Origin: FEN-1279 sp964400285
GTDB lineage: Bacteria; Bacteroidota; Ignavibacteria; Tepidaquicellales; Tepidaquicellaceae
Length of the DNA: 64,000 nucleotides
Assembly (NCBI GenBank): GCA_964400285.1
Contig: CAYNTK010000002.1
Location: forward strand, 217,124-281,123
Direction: 5' to 3'
The notes beneath the pieces were generated by a model that had not been told where the DNA came from, made no database searches, and was given only the letters and a program-made list of their open reading frames with translations. Shown one piece after another: positions 9,169 through 16,143 of this stretch (position 1 is its first letter; each line of letters starts with the position of its first letter). The position numbers and the translations under genes were made by a program.

Positions 9169-9445
9169 TTTTTACATTTTTCTTTTTTTCTTCTTCAGAT
9201 AGCTTCTTAATTGTTAAATAAAAACTGTAGAATCCCCCAAAAAATCCTACAAATGTTAAAACAAGTGTAAACACGAATTTAGTTTCAAAATATTTATCTA
9301 ACCATATCCCAATAAATAAAAAAATCAAAATCGTCCCCGATAGCTGAATCCCTAAACCCGAATATTGAATAAATTTAGAATCGGTTTTTAATAATGGCTT
9401 AGTTAAAAAATCCATTATTTCCTTTTTCCTCTTTTCTTTTTGCAT
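9161..9445 (-). CDS. AtpZ/AtpI family protein
   Basis: A 94-aa protein with two membrane helices (about residues 26-47 and 57-77) separated by a short acidic turn. The pattern GLGIQLSGTILIFLFIGIWLDKYF...FVFTLVLTFVGFFGGFYSFY is the typical AtpZ/AtpI (F0F1-ATPase subunit) signature. It is the first ATP-synthase-related gene in the transcript, starting only 13 bp after the stop of the restriction-module nuclease, so there is little room for its own promoter in the spacer. Confidence 0.86.
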   Translation of the reverse strand: MQKEKRKKEIMDFLTKPLLKTDSKFIQYSGLGIQLSGTILIFLFIGIWLDKYFETKFVFTLVLTFVGFFGGFYSFYLTIKKLSEEEKKKNVKNG

Positions 9446-9458
9446 AATTTTTATTCAT

Positions 9459-9812
9459 TCATTTTTTCTTTGTTACGACTATAAACCTCATTCCCCTTCT
9501 TGCACACCAATTTTTCGCCGCTTCATGTTTTCTAATCGTATCCGGATTATCTAAGAAATGTCCGCCTTTTACTTCATGTAATTCTTTTGAACCATCTAAT
9601 TTTTCAACTAAAAAATCCGGTCTGTATCCTCTTTTATTTCCAGCTTCTGTAATGTATTCAATCGTTATACCGTGAACCTTTGTCCATTTCGCCACCGTCT
9701 TATCTTTTTCAAGTTGTATCATATAAAGTCTTTCCCAATCCGAATCGTATCTTTCAACTGAATAAGCCGATTTTTTAGGATTCTCAAAATCTCCGTGCTC
9801 ACTGCCTGCCAT
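9459..9812 (-). CDS. TnsA-like PD-(D/E)XK endonuclease subunit
   Basis: Small stand-alone nuclease of 117 aa. Visible catalytic elements are Glu in SDWERLYM (about residue 27), Asp in YRPDFLV (about 66) and the E-V-K triplet of ELHEVKGG (about 77-81), the order expected of a TnsA/PD-(D/E)XK fold. It overlaps the 3' end of the Res helicase gene by 14 bp and has its own Shine-Dalgarno (GGAG) in that overlap. In canonical type III restriction enzymes the nuclease is a C-terminal domain of Res; here it is a separate gene, so it probably supplies cleavage for the neighbouring helicase. No other Tn7 genes are present. Confidence 0.75.
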   Translation of the reverse strand: MAGSEHGDFENPKKSAYSVERYDSDWERLYMIQLEKDKTVAKWTKVHGITIEYITEAGNKRGYRPDFLVEKLDGSKELHEVKGGHFLDNPDTIRKHEAAKNWCARRGMRFIVVTKKK

Positions 9813-11892
9813 TTTTTTTCTCCTTTTTATATTTTACAATGCTTGAAACAAGACCGAGTTTAGTTTTAAAGTTATTTAAAATTGTATATCTATGTTTTAA
9901 CGCATGCTTTAATAATGATTCATCTGCTACACCTGCACTTTTTCCGTTAAGCAATTTTTCCTGTATGTGGTCCATTAAAACATTATATAAATATCCTAAT
10001 TCATGCGAACCGATTCCTTCTTCTGCAAGTAAATCTTCAGCTATATCTCTGATTGTATGTTTTAGTCTGTCTATTAATATTTCTTTCGGCTCTTGTTTTT
10101 CATCCATCACTTTACCCGTAATGCTTGGTCCGTCTAATATTTCAATGAAACTTCCCTCTATTAATTTCTTTCCTTCTACGGTTTTTATTTTTACTTTTGA
10201 TATTTCTACTTCAGCACCATATTCAAATTCGCTTATTATTTTTTCCCAATCTGGATAATCTCCTTCAATAATTTCTAAATCGTCTAAATCGCTGAAGTCC
10301 GCTTTTTCTTCCTCGATTGGTTCAGGAATCTCTATTAATAAATCTGGATTCACTAAATTCTGTGGTTTCCTTTTCGGTGGTAAATCTTCATCACCAAATA
10401 AATTCCCTTGGTCAATATCTTTCCTAATTCTCGCACCTACTATTTCCCACAGCCATTTATGTTGCAGTTTTTCATGGTCAACTATCGCACAAAATTCCTG
10501 TGCATCTTCACCTCGTATATTTAATCTTAAACCTCTTCCAACTACCTGTTGTCCGTAAACTCTTGAAGAAAATTTTCTTAAAAGCAGTATCACTGATACA
10601 GCGGGTACGTCCCAACCCTCTCTTAACATTAATATGCTCACTACCGCTTCAAGTTCTTTTCCTTTTTCAATCAATTCTTTTGCTTTACTCAATCCAACTT
10701 TCCTCTCTAAATTTTTTTGAACATCTTCAAGTGCTTTCCCTTTCTTTCCGATTATCCCTGCCAGTATCCTGTCTTCTTCTGGCGATTCTTCCGTTACTAA
10801 TAATGTTTTAATCCCAAATCCACCTTTTTCCTTCTCTTCATTAAGCATATTTGCCGCTTGTTCTGCATCTTTTATACATATTGCTACTACGAATAATATA
10901 GGATTGTATGTATCATACCCTATACTTTTTGCTCTTCGTTTTTGCTCTTCAAGTCTGTCTAATGCTATTCCAATTTGTTTCTTCATCGGGTCAGGGTCAG
11001 TTACCCATTGCGTTGATGTCAATCCTTTTTCAATTTTCTCGAATTCCTTATCCATCTCATCTACTGTTCTTTTTTCACCCGTTTCAGGATTTGTATATGT
11101 CAGTTGCACCGATTCTATCTTTGGTTGATATACAACTATGCTTTTTATCAATGGTGGAACTACAGATTGTGCATCTGTAATATTAAATTCATATATCATT
11201 TCCGAATCAGGTGTTTTTCCGTCTGCTCTGTCAGGCGTAGCTGTTGTATCTAATCTGAATCTTGATTTTTTAGAAAGAGCAAAAAGCACATTGTCATATT
11301 CAGCCGCAGGTGTATTGTGTGCCTCATCATTAAATATTGCAATCTCTTCTACGTAATTCATTATATACCCAAGATTCCTCTGACCGTTAATATTAGATGT
11401 ATATAGTTGATGTATATTACCCAATATAATCCCGTTTTCTAATATCCCTTGTGGATTTGAACCTTGTTCGAGTATATGCAAACCTAATTCATTCGTATAA
11501 TGCTTTGTTCCACTTGGTAGAAACTCAAAATCCCTGAATACCTTCGCATTATAAAAATCATCTTCCAATCTGTCCCTTACTATCGTATTCGGACATAACA
11601 TCAAAAATTTATTTATGCTATGGCATACTTTTAACCATGCTATCACTGCTCCGATTATCGCTGTTTTTCCTCCACCAGTAACTATATTTAAAAGTAATTC
11701 TTTCATTTGCAATAGCTCATAGCTGTATATTGTCCTCTGAACAGATTCTAATTGATGCCTCCAGAGTTTTTTCGGTGCTTCTTCTCTTTGCAGATGTTCG
11801 AGGAAATCTCTTGTCAATGGATTTACATCGGGAAAACCCGCATTTATCCACTGTTTAAAATCTTGCTCGTATTTTAAAAATGAATTATGCAT
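9799..11892 (-). CDS. Type III restriction Res-like SF2 helicase
   Basis: ATP-dependent translocase/helicase of 697 aa. Motif I is TGGGKT (residues 72-77), motif II DEAH (189-192), motif III TATPD (217-221), and motif VI QVVGRGLR (449-456). These fit the ResIII/DEAD superfamily 2 core of type III restriction subunits. The region after about residue 500 is acidic and then helical; the PD-(D/E)XK nuclease normally at the Res C-terminus is not visible and is encoded by the overlapping downstream gene. A cognate beta-class methyltransferase lies upstream, separated by an AlbA_2 gene. No clear Shine-Dalgarno precedes the ATG. Confidence 0.88.
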   Translation of the reverse strand: MHNSFLKYEQDFKQWINAGFPDVNPLTRDFLEHLQREEAPKKLWRHQLESVQRTIYSYELLQMKELLLNIVTGGGKTAIIGAVIAWLKVCHSINKFLMLCPNTIVRDRLEDDFYNAKVFRDFEFLPSGTKHYTNELGLHILEQGSNPQGILENGIILGNIHQLYTSNINGQRNLGYIMNYVEEIAIFNDEAHNTPAAEYDNVLFALSKKSRFRLDTTATPDRADGKTPDSEMIYEFNITDAQSVVPPLIKSIVVYQPKIESVQLTYTNPETGEKRTVDEMDKEFEKIEKGLTSTQWVTDPDPMKKQIGIALDRLEEQKRRAKSIGYDTYNPILFVVAICIKDAEQAANMLNEEKEKGGFGIKTLLVTEESPEEDRILAGIIGKKGKALEDVQKNLERKVGLSKAKELIEKGKELEAVVSILMLREGWDVPAVSVILLLRKFSSRVYGQQVVGRGLRLNIRGEDAQEFCAIVDHEKLQHKWLWEIVGARIRKDIDQGNLFGDEDLPPKRKPQNLVNPDLLIEIPEPIEEEKADFSDLDDLEIIEGDYPDWEKIISEFEYGAEVEISKVKIKTVEGKKLIEGSFIEILDGPSITGKVMDEKQEPKEILIDRLKHTIRDIAEDLLAEEGIGSHELGYLYNVLMDHIQEKLLNGKSAGVADESLLKHALKHRYTILNNFKTKLGLVSSIVKYKKEKKNGRQ

Positions 11893-11917
11893 GTATCTAT
11901 TTTCTGTTATCGTTATT

Positions 11918-11959
11918 TTTATGGCGTCTTTATAGCGTCTTTATGGCGTCTCTGGCGTC
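11918..11959. repeat. 11/9-nt tandem repeat array upstream of the Res helicase gene
   Basis: Four direct units on the plus strand: TTTATGGCGTC (11918-11928), TTTATAGCGTC (11929-11939), TTTATGGCGTC (11940-11950) and a 9-nt unit TCTGGCGTC (11951-11959). The array ends 26 bp upstream of the Res start codon, on the side where its promoter or leader would lie. Function is not known. Confidence 0.85.
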
Positions 11960-12103
11960 TTTAATTTATCTAACCCATTATGCCCCTTTAATGCTTATTT
12001 CTTGCGTTATTTGCTTAATTAATACCTATAAAATTTTTCATATAATTGATCTAAGCAAATCTGTTATTATTACCTTTGCATTATGTTTCTCATTTTCTTC
12101 TAT

Positions 12104-12134
12104 TCGCCAAATAATCGCCAAAATCGCCTATTTT
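12104..12134. repeat. 11/9-nt repeat array (TCGCC units)
   Basis: Three direct units on the plus strand: TCGCCAAATAA (12104-12114, 11 nt), TCGCCAAAA (12115-12123, 9 nt) and TCGCCTATTTT (12124-12134, 11 nt, diverged). Each begins with TCGCC. The unit lengths match the two other arrays in this 300-bp intergenic stretch although the unit sequence differs. Confidence 0.7.
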
Positions 12135-12167
12135 TCTCAAATCTTTTTAAAATAAGATTCCAACCAC

Positions 12168-12220
12168 TTTGTCATTACCTTGTCATTACTTTGTCATTAC
12201 TTTCGTTACCTTTTCATTAC
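12168..12220. repeat. 11/9-nt repeat array spanning the stop codon of the AlbA_2 gene
   Basis: Five direct units on the plus strand: TTTGTCATTAC (12168-12178), CTTGTCATTAC (12179-12189), TTTGTCATTAC (12190-12200), TTTCGTTAC (12201-12209, 9 nt) and CTTTTCATTAC (12210-12220). Read on the minus strand they encode the protein tail EKVTKVMTK and contain its stop codon at 12186-12188. As 11 is not a multiple of three, gain or loss of a unit would change the reading frame of the tail. Confidence 0.88.
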
Positions 12221-13550
12221 TTTTTAAAATGTAAGTAATATGCATTCCTTTTCCTCTTTGTATAAAAATTTCTCTTTCCATTAGATTCTGTAATTCTAAA
12301 TATGCAGTTTTATTTGATGTTTTATTAATATCTCGATATTGTCTGTTAGAGATTTTACCGGAATTTTTTACATACATCACCGCTCTTATCTGCCTTTCAT
12401 TCAAATCGAGTTTTCTCAAATATTCCTCTGTCAAATAATCTTTCCTTAGTATTATTGTAAAACCGTTTTCCTCTATTTTAATTTCCGGCTCAGGTAATCC
12501 CGCTTTCGATAAACTTTCTCTTATCCTGCTTATACCGGTTCCTAACGCTTCTATAAATCCTGATAAATAAAATATATCTACAAGTAATGGATTCCTCGCT
12601 ATCGAAGGATGTGGCTCGAATAGTGCTTCATAACTTATTCCATCTGGTAATCCTCCCGGATTATATATCCAAATCCTATCATCATATATTTTGATTTGAA
12701 TGGGAATATTAAAATTAAAATAATTCCTGTGAATAAGCGAATTTATTAATGCCTCACGTATTGCTACCAATGGATAATCCCATACCTCTTCCCTTTTCAT
12801 CTCGTTAATTTCGTATCTTACATTTATAAAATTTTTTATCGCCTCTTCCCCTTCGCTTAACATCTTAAATAGATTTCCGGTTATAATTCTGTCCCCTGTA
12901 ATTGTAGTCTCATTTTTCAATCTTGAAATTCTAAGTTTTGCATTTGAAAAATGTTTTTGTGGGTCTTTTCCGAAAAGCATTATCGAGGCATTCGTCAATT
13001 TACCCGATATCTGAAGGTTTAAATGTGTTAAAACATTTTTTATAGTATTATTCTCATCTATAATTTTTAATCTTCCCGTTTCTTTTGCTTTATTAATGAA
13101 ATTTCTTAATATTTTCTCATCTATTTCCGAAATTTTAAAATCTGATATTATTCTATCCCAGCTTGAATCCTTTAAAAAATACCGCTTCAATTCTTCTCTC
13201 GTCATTTCTCTGTTCGTATTCCCTACCCTCTTATAATATTTCCCGTTAAATGAAATCGGTATTGAACTTCTTAATACTTCTATTTTTATTATTTCTAATT
13301 TTTTATGTTTTTCAATTCCTATCGACGGTGAAACTCCAAGACTATCTATTATTTTATTTGTAATATTTTCTAAAGTCGAATTCGTTATTGTCAATCCTTT
13401 TACACTGCCGTCGTCTCTTACACCTATTAATATCGTTCCGCCATCCGTATTACTAAATGCACATATACTTTTCAATGTCCCATCACTAAAACTCTCTTTA
13501 AATTCAAGATTCGTACTTTCTATTTTATTAATCTTTTCTATCTTTTTCAT
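12186..13550 (-). CDS. AlbA_2 (Schlafen-like) / GHKL ATPase / winged-helix protein
   Basis: A 454-aa member of the COG2865-type family. The AlbA_2 domain is at about residues 12-125 (LEFKESF...AFSNTDGGTILIGV). A GHKL/HATPase_c_4 region follows, with N-box REALINSLIHRNY (265-277) and NPGGLP (297-302). A winged helix lies at about residues 383-440, and a short repeated tail VTKVMTK ends the protein. Family members are usually annotated as ATP-binding or transcriptional regulators; AlbA_2 is related to the Schlafen nuclease core. It sits between mod and res, where it may be an accessory defence factor or regulator (inference). The stop codon lies inside an 11-nt repeat array. Confidence 0.87.
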   Translation of the reverse strand: MKKIEKINKIESTNLEFKESFSDGTLKSICAFSNTDGGTILIGVRDDGSVKGLTITNSTLENITNKIIDSLGVSPSIGIEKHKKLEIIKIEVLRSSIPISFNGKYYKRVGNTNREMTREELKRYFLKDSSWDRIISDFKISEIDEKILRNFINKAKETGRLKIIDENNTIKNVLTHLNLQISGKLTNASIMLFGKDPQKHFSNAKLRISRLKNETTITGDRIITGNLFKMLSEGEEAIKNFINVRYEINEMKREEVWDYPLVAIREALINSLIHRNYFNFNIPIQIKIYDDRIWIYNPGGLPDGISYEALFEPHPSIARNPLLVDIFYLSGFIEALGTGISRIRESLSKAGLPEPEIKIEENGFTIILRKDYLTEEYLRKLDLNERQIRAVMYVKNSGKISNRQYRDINKTSNKTAYLELQNLMEREIFIQRGKGMHITYILKSNEKVTKVMTK

Positions 13551-13771
13551 TTATACTTTATATTTTAAATCTTATAAAATATTCACCTATAATTCAAAAT
13601 TCAGAATTCATAATTGCTCTTTTAAGCTCTCCTTTGTGTCCTTCGCGTTTACCTTTGTTTTCTTTGCGGTAAATAGCTCTTTCCTTCCACTTTATACCGT
13701 ATTACTTTACAAACTTTATAAACTTTATAACTTAAAATACTTTTCATTCAGCATTCATAATTCATAATTCT
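13551..13771. repeat. Intergenic repeat-rich spacer between mod and the AlbA_2 gene
   Basis: The 221-bp spacer has no ORF but several short direct repeats: AAACTTTAT twice (within 13700-13735), ATTCATA repeats (within 13745-13770), an ATTCAGAATTCATAATT segment (about 13603-13619), and a CTTTGTG...CTTTGCGGTAAA stretch (13631-13673) that resembles GTTCTTTGTGGTTAAAA at 8743-8759. No promoter can be assigned with confidence. Confidence 0.5.
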
Positions 13772-15655
13772 TCATTTTACCTCTATCTCCATTATCTCCG
13801 TCCTCTCCCCTCCTTGGTCATCCTGAACCGAACACGCTATCGTCTTTTTCCCTGCTTTTGAAAATTCATATTCTACTATAAATATCGGTCTTCCCGTTTT
13901 TTTATCTCTTAAAAATGCAAATCCGTCTGACGAACTGAATCTTTCCCTGTAATCGAAATCCCATTGCACGTTTGCTATCACTCCGTCCCTGTTCAAGCTC
14001 ACTGATTCCGAAACATCGAACCTGTATTTTAATTTTCCGACTCTCTCTATTGAAATTCTTACTTCGGGTGGCTGTATAAAAGACAATAATTCTTTATAGT
14101 CTTTGTGTTTGCTTGTTATGTGTTGCCTGAAGTCGTTATCCTCTAATCTTATTAAACTCAATCTTACAAAATCAATTCTCTTGTTTTCCCTCGCCGCAAG
14201 TATCTCCGCCGCCTTCCTTGCTTCCTGCGAAAAGTTCCACGCAAGTATCGTCCCGAAATTTGTCCTTCTTTCTTTAAATATTGCTTCTGCAAACTTCGCA
14301 ACATCATCTTTCATTATTTTTGTATTTCTCGATGGCTTGCCTACATATAGCGGAATTCCCTGTCTTACTCCGTGTATATTTTTCGAAATGCTTTCTGTTT
14401 TTCCTCCGAATGCCTTTACAACAAACTCTCTAAAATCATTTTCTTTCAATTTTTCTATTTTAGGTGCTTCATAAATTCCCCAATGCTCGACTGTAAAATC
14501 CGGAACTTTGAACATCGTTCCCGTTTGACTTTCTACCACCCTTGCAATCCTGTCTGATGTAATAGCAACAGCTATTCTCGATTGGTCTGACGCTATCCAC
14601 CTCCTGTTTAATCTCTGTGCCACCGCCGGTGTTGTCCCTCCACCGCAGAAAAAATCGGCTACAACATCGCCTTCTTCTGTACAAACATGGATTAATCTTT
14701 CTAAAAGAGATTCTGGTTTTTGCGTTGGATAACCAATTAATTCACTGGATGTGGATGCTTGTTGAAAAGACATAACATCATCCCATACATCTCCAATTCT
14801 TTTCCCTAAAGTTTCATCCAAATATTGTTTACGCCCTCCTGGCCGATCATCTCGATATCTTCTTCCATCTTTATCTTTATTTTTAAATCGTTTTATATAA
14901 TTATCTTTGTGTGGGTATATAGCTTTTTCTTTACTAAAATAATTTTGTTCTGTTTTTCGATAATAAAATATAACATCATGTGCTCGTATCCAATTTTTTG
15001 CTTGAGATTTAAAACCACTTGTATCATCAGTCGCCCATACTATTTCTCTTCTAAAATTATCAGCACCAAAAATTTTATCCATTTCAACTTTTACATAATG
15101 GCTTGCATGCCAGTCAAGATGAACATATATACTCCCGGTATCTTTTAATAATCTTTTCATTTCATATAACCTTGTATTTAGCCAAATTAAATAACCCGGC
15201 ATACCTCCTTGCCATATATCCGAAAAAGAGCGTATTTCGTTTTTATCACCAAAAATCATATTATAATTTCTTCCTGAAAAAAATGGAGGGTCTATATATA
15301 TCAAATCAATCGATTTGCTCGGCAGTTGCCTCATAATATGGAGATTATCACCGAAAAATAACCTGTTTGCTCCTTTTGGAAATAAATCTGTCTTTTCAAA
15401 ATCTTCACTGTGCCCAAACTCTACTCTTTGAACTTCTTGAAATGGTAAATATATTCTCGGATATGCATGCTCGAATTTAGTTATCTTCGTTTCTCTTCTT
15501 CTTGTTTCTACCTCCCACCCGAGCGGTGCTTCGTCTATCGGTACACTTCCAAACCTCGCAGGTAATTGGTAAAAATCTTCTTGTTTTGGAATTTCTACAT
15601 CTAAATCTTGAATTGAATCTATTAAGGATATCTCCGTTTCCTTTCTTTTTTTCAT
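13772..15655 (-). CDS. Type III-like Mod DNA methyltransferase (beta class)
   Basis: Site-specific DNA methyltransferase of 627 aa. Motif IV is DPPF (residues 122-125), and it precedes the AdoMet-binding motif I DFFCGGGTT (334-342); this order defines the beta class, to which type III adenine methyltransferases belong. The TRD should lie between about residues 200 and 310. After the catalytic core there is a 250-residue extension ending in a beta-rich segment (WDFDYRERF ... EYEFSKAGKKT ... DDQGG) reminiscent of Ig/PKD-like domains. It begins the restriction module; its upstream spacer holds two inverted repeats and a 32-bp direct repeat. Confidence 0.9.
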   Translation of the reverse strand: MKKRKETEISLIDSIQDLDVEIPKQEDFYQLPARFGSVPIDEAPLGWEVETRRRETKITKFEHAYPRIYLPFQEVQRVEFGHSEDFEKTDLFPKGANRLFFGDNLHIMRQLPSKSIDLIYIDPPFFSGRNYNMIFGDKNEIRSFSDIWQGGMPGYLIWLNTRLYEMKRLLKDTGSIYVHLDWHASHYVKVEMDKIFGADNFRREIVWATDDTSGFKSQAKNWIRAHDVIFYYRKTEQNYFSKEKAIYPHKDNYIKRFKNKDKDGRRYRDDRPGGRKQYLDETLGKRIGDVWDDVMSFQQASTSSELIGYPTQKPESLLERLIHVCTEEGDVVADFFCGGGTTPAVAQRLNRRWIASDQSRIAVAITSDRIARVVESQTGTMFKVPDFTVEHWGIYEAPKIEKLKENDFREFVVKAFGGKTESISKNIHGVRQGIPLYVGKPSRNTKIMKDDVAKFAEAIFKERRTNFGTILAWNFSQEARKAAEILAARENKRIDFVRLSLIRLEDNDFRQHITSKHKDYKELLSFIQPPEVRISIERVGKLKYRFDVSESVSLNRDGVIANVQWDFDYRERFSSSDGFAFLRDKKTGRPIFIVEYEFSKAGKKTIACSVQDDQGGERTEIMEIEVK

Positions 15656-15853
15656 AGCTCGCTTGTAATTAATTATTTTAAATAATTAAGAAAAGAAAGT
15701 TAACTTTTTCCGAAATATAATTAAATGCAAAATATTTTATAATTCATTATATCTTTTTATTTGACTTTTATTTAAATATACCATATATTTGTAAGGTTAT
15801 CTTTGTTCTTTGAAATATTTATGTGGTAGCTTGAATTTTTAACGCATAACATC

Positions 15854-15890
15854 AGTAACAGCGTTATCGTATTCGATAACATTTGTTACT
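15854..15890. promoter_or_regulatory. Nested inverted repeat upstream of mod (possible operator)
   Basis: AGTAACA (15854-15860) pairs with TGTTACT (15884-15890), and inside it TTATCG (15864-15869) pairs with CGATAA (15874-15879) around a TATT loop, with small asymmetric bulges (GCG and CATT). AGTAACA occurs again at 15930-15936 in the second inverted repeat. It is about 200 bp before the mod start codon. An operator or an RNA hairpin are both possible. Confidence 0.5.
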
Positions 15891-15935
15891 ACTATAACCT
15901 CTATATATATAAATAAGTTAGACAACTTTAGTAAC

Positions 15936-15960
15936 ATAATAACGCTGTTATCGTTATTAT
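15936..15960. promoter_or_regulatory. Perfect 9-bp inverted repeat upstream of mod
   Basis: ATAATAACG (15936-15944) and CGTTATTAT (15952-15960) are perfect inverted copies around the 7-nt spacer CTGTTAT. The spacer plus right arm (TGTTATCGT) also occurs in similar form at about 15858-15870, so the two hairpins share sequence. It may be a second operator site for the same regulator. Confidence 0.5.
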
Positions 15961-16007
15961 AATGTTTTTTAATTAGCTGATTTTTCAATACTTCTGCTTA
16001 AAAATGT

Positions 16008-16094
16008 ATAAAAAATGGGGGTAAAATTACTAAAAATTCATAAAAAACGAGGGTAAAATTGATAGAAATTCACAAAAAAACAGGGGGATTTAAG
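16008..16094. repeat. 32-bp direct repeat, two full and one decayed copy
   Basis: Copy 1 is 16008-16039 and copy 2 is 16040-16071, exactly 32 bp each. Both start with ATAAAAAA, carry a run of G followed by TAAAATT, and end in AAATTC. A third, shorter and diverged copy (ACAAAAAAACAGGGGGATTTAAG) begins at 16072. The repeats lie downstream of the carboxylase gene and upstream of mod. There are too few copies and no spacers, so this is not a CRISPR array. Confidence 0.75.
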
Positions 16095-16143
16095 AAAATA
16101 TTATTAAAAATTCCCGCTATTGCTTGAACTGATATATTACTAA

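Larger units (their letters stand above)
15656..16143. other. 488-bp gene-free region upstream of mod
   Basis: No ORF of note. It should contain the mod promoter (transcription to the left) and the end of the carboxylase transcript. Two stem-loop-forming inverted repeats (15854-15890 and 15936-15960) and an approximately 32-bp direct repeat (from 16008) are listed separately. The remainder is AT-rich, with the segment TTTGTTCTTTGAAATATTTATG around 15807-15828. Confidence 0.6.

Noticed and set aside
9459..9812. Tn7-like transposon (TnsA homologue)
   Set aside because: No TnsB, TnsC or TniQ genes, no end repeats, and the gene overlaps a Res helicase, so a restriction role fits better.
11880..12155. 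91-aa plus-strand open frame upstream of res
   Set aside because: It spans the 11-nt arrays, has a hydrophobic low-complexity translation and no ribosome site; more likely non-coding or a shadow.
16008..16094. Possible CRISPR array
   Set aside because: The repeats abut each other with no unique spacers, are only two or three copies, and no cas genes are present.
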